From Candidatus Brocadiia bacterium (GTDB lineage: Bacteria; Planctomycetota; PUPC01; DSUN01): a stretch of DNA of 6,836 nucleotides. The DNA lies in NCBI GenBank assembly GCA_016782825.1, contig JADHXT010000193.1, forward strand, positions 1 through 6,836, written 5' to 3'. Positions within the stretch are counted from its first letter, which is position 1. Each line of letters starts with the position of its first letter. The translations under genes were made by a program, and so were the position numbers. Under the pieces are notes generated by a model. It worked only from the letters and a program-made list of their open reading frames with translations. It was not told the origin of the DNA and made no database searches. Positions 5,679 to 6,836 of this stretch are shown here, piece by piece.

Positions 5679-5743
5679 CCCCCATGCGTGTGTAACCTGT
5701 GACCGCACTCACGTCCACGCTCCCAACGCAAGGAGACCGTCCG

Positions 5744-6262
5744 ATGAAACACTTCGCCGCATTTCTTGTGGTCGGCATCCTGCTCTTCTCGCTCAGCGCC
5801 TGCTCGGAAGCCGCCGAGAAGCCCGCCGTGGGCGACAAGCTCGTCAACGTGCCCGTCACCACCCTCGACGGCACCAAGACCACACTGGCCAAGCTCCTGA
5901 AGGGTCGCGTGGTGGCCTTCAAGTTTGGCACCACGTGGTGCGGCTGGTGCACCAAGCAGTTCGAGGAGTTTGAGAAGGCCAAGAAGGAGTATGGCGACAA
6001 GGTGGCCTTTCTGGACATCGACGTCAACGAGCCGGCCAGCAAGGTGAAGGCCCACCTGAAGCGTCACAAATACAGCACCCCCACCGTGCTCGACCCCAAG
6101 GGCAAGGCGGCCGAGAAGTACAACGTGCAGGGCTTCCCCACCTTGCTCATCGCCGGCCACGATGCCACCGTGCTCCTGCGGGGGTACTACGTGCCGTTCG
6201 AGAAGTTCAAGCCCATCCTCGACAAGGCCGTCGCGGCCGCCGAGGCCGCCAAGAAGAAGTAG
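5744..6262 (+). CDS. TlpA-like lipoprotein thioredoxin
   Basis: This 172-aa thioredoxin-fold protein is predicted to be held at the membrane and to reduce disulfides in the periplasm. Residues 1-19 form a lipoprotein signal with lipobox Leu-Ser-Ala followed by Cys20. The fold starts around Val29 with the PAVGDKL entry common in TlpA/ResA/AhpC-type proteins. The active site is WCGWC (65-69; Cys66, Cys69) and the cis-proline segment is GFPTLL (130-135, Pro132). The C-terminus is a Lys/Ala-rich helix. The ATG at 5744 is chosen because AAGGAG (5730-5735) lies 8 nt upstream and the lipobox is then correctly placed; an in-frame upstream start at 5699 would put extra residues before the signal. It sits 71 bp after dsbD, and DsbD would be its natural electron donor. 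A role in cytochrome c maturation is plausible but not shown. Confidence 0.9.
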   Translation: MKHFAAFLVVGILLFSLSACSEAAEKPAVGDKLVNVPVTTLDGTKTTLAKLLKGRVVAFKFGTTWCGWCTKQFEEFEKAKKEYGDKVAFLDIDVNEPASKVKAHLKRHKYSTPTVLDPKGKAAEKYNVQGFPTLLIAGHDATVLLRGYYVPFEKFKPILDKAVAAAEAAKKK

Positions 6263-6289
6263 CTTCGGCACACCGGTCACCACATGACG

Positions 6290-6329
6290 ACGCAGGCGGG
6301 ACCACGCGGTCCTGCCTGCGTTGTTTGTT
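6290..6329 (+). terminator. Strong intrinsic terminator of the rightward operon
   Basis: A 14-bp stem (6290-6303 with 6308-6321, one G-T wobble) closes on the loop ACGC and is followed by a T-rich stretch (TGTTTGTT, 6322-6329). It begins 27 nt after the thioredoxin stop. On the minus strand the same hairpin is not followed by a T-run, so it appears to act mainly rightward and to protect the convergent trpD gene. Confidence 0.88.
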
Positions 6330-6344
6330 GGGCCGCCCTGGGCG

Positions 6345-6836
6345 TCAGCCGTTGCTCACGGCCACCAGCTTGTCCAGTGTGGCCGCCGCCGCGCCGCTGT
6401 CAATAGCCTCGCCAGCCAAGCGGATGCCCGCGGCCAAGTCCTCCGCCTTGTCGGCCACCATGAGTGCCGCGCCGGCGTTAAGCACCACGATGTCGCGGTG
6501 CGGGCCTTGCTCTCCTCCAAACACCGCGCGAATGGCCGCCGCGCTCTCCTCTGCACTGCCCACCCGCAGGTCGTCCAGACTGGCCGTCGGCAGGCCCGTG
6601 TCGGCCGGCGTGATGGCATAGCTGGCCACCTGCCCGGCGCGCAGCTCGCACACTTGGCTGGCCGTGGTGGTGGTGAGCTCGTCGAGGCCGTCGTCGCCGT
6701 GTACGATGAGGCAGCGCGTGCTGCCCAGGCTCGCGAGCACCTGGGCCATGGGCACCAGCAGCGCCGCGTCGTAGACGCCGAGCAACTGCCGCTTGGCCAT
6801 GGCTGGATTGGTGAGCGGCCCCAGGATGTTGAACAC
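6345..6836 (-). CDS. trpD: Anthranilate phosphoribosyltransferase, C-terminal half (cut by the window edge)
   Basis: TrpD transfers the phosphoribosyl group of PRPP to anthranilate, the second step of tryptophan synthesis from chorismate, in the cytoplasm. The 163 residues here begin inside the conserved VFNILGPLTNPA segment and include HGDDGLDE (46-53 of the visible part) and VLNAGAALMVA (118-128), all typical of the family. The full protein is usually about 340 residues, so roughly half is missing. The N-terminal helical domain and the GTGGD PRPP-binding loop lie right of the window. The GTG at the very edge is an internal valine codon, not a start. The gene ends at TGA (6345-6347), converging on the thioredoxin operon. 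I saw no separate minus-strand terminator. Confidence 0.95.
   Translation of the reverse strand: MFNILGPLTNPAMAKRQLLGVYDAALLVPMAQVLASLGSTRCLIVHGDDGLDELTTTTASQVCELRAGQVASYAITPADTGLPTASLDDLRVGSAEESAAAIRAVFGGEQGPHRDIVVLNAGAALMVADKAEDLAAGIRLAGEAIDSGAAAATLDKLVAVSNG

Noticed and set aside
3849..5708. Minus-strand open frame of 619 codons opposite dsbD
   Set aside because: Its translation is dominated by Gly, His, Glu and Arg with no motif, while the plus strand is a complete DsbD. It is a shadow of codon bias.

Overview
The window is GC-rich bacterial DNA, densely packed, with a mostly housekeeping and redox gene set. The cell looks Gram-negative: there is a four-haem c-type cytochrome, a DsbD-type transmembrane thiol reductase and a lipoprotein thioredoxin, all of which act outside the cytoplasmic membrane. 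Promoters fit the sigma-70 consensus and Shine-Dalgarno sites are clear. TGA, TAG and GTG starts are all used conventionally. The phylum cannot be fixed from this sequence; an uncultured environmental lineage such as Planctomycetota is a guess only.

Layout. (1) At 7-82 is tRNA-Ala(GGC), followed by an intrinsic terminator. (2) A strong promoter at 142-170 drives a short leader ORF (248-313) and a tetrahaem cytochrome c (317-745). The leader ORF is in the same frame as the cytochrome and separated from it by one TGA and one further codon. (3) Converging on the cytochrome from the minus strand is a two-gene operon, a SagB/ThcOx-like flavin oxidoreductase (2189-1464) followed by the PLP-homeostasis protein YggS (1448-753). 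(4) The 2190-2365 gap carries back-to-back promoters. (5) Rightward from it runs a probable operon ending in a strong terminator at 6290-6329. It encodes a secreted coiled-coil protein with a DUF4177-like tail, a divergent DprA/SMF protein, DsbD (ATGA overlap with dprA) and a TlpA-like lipoprotein thioredoxin. (6) The 3' half of trpD enters on the minus strand from the right edge.

The genes that most plausibly work together are dsbD and the thioredoxin lipoprotein. DsbD moves electrons from cytoplasmic thioredoxin across the membrane, and the lipoprotein is a likely acceptor. Such reductant is needed for cytochrome c maturation, which would serve the CxxCH cytochrome nearby. That link is inference, and dprA has no obvious role in it.

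I found no mobile element, CRISPR array or clear novel defence system. The items most worth a second look are the in-frame TGA ahead of the cytochrome, the CxxCxxC active site of DsbD, the degenerate DprA motifs, and the two promoters that share sequence beyond their consensus boxes.
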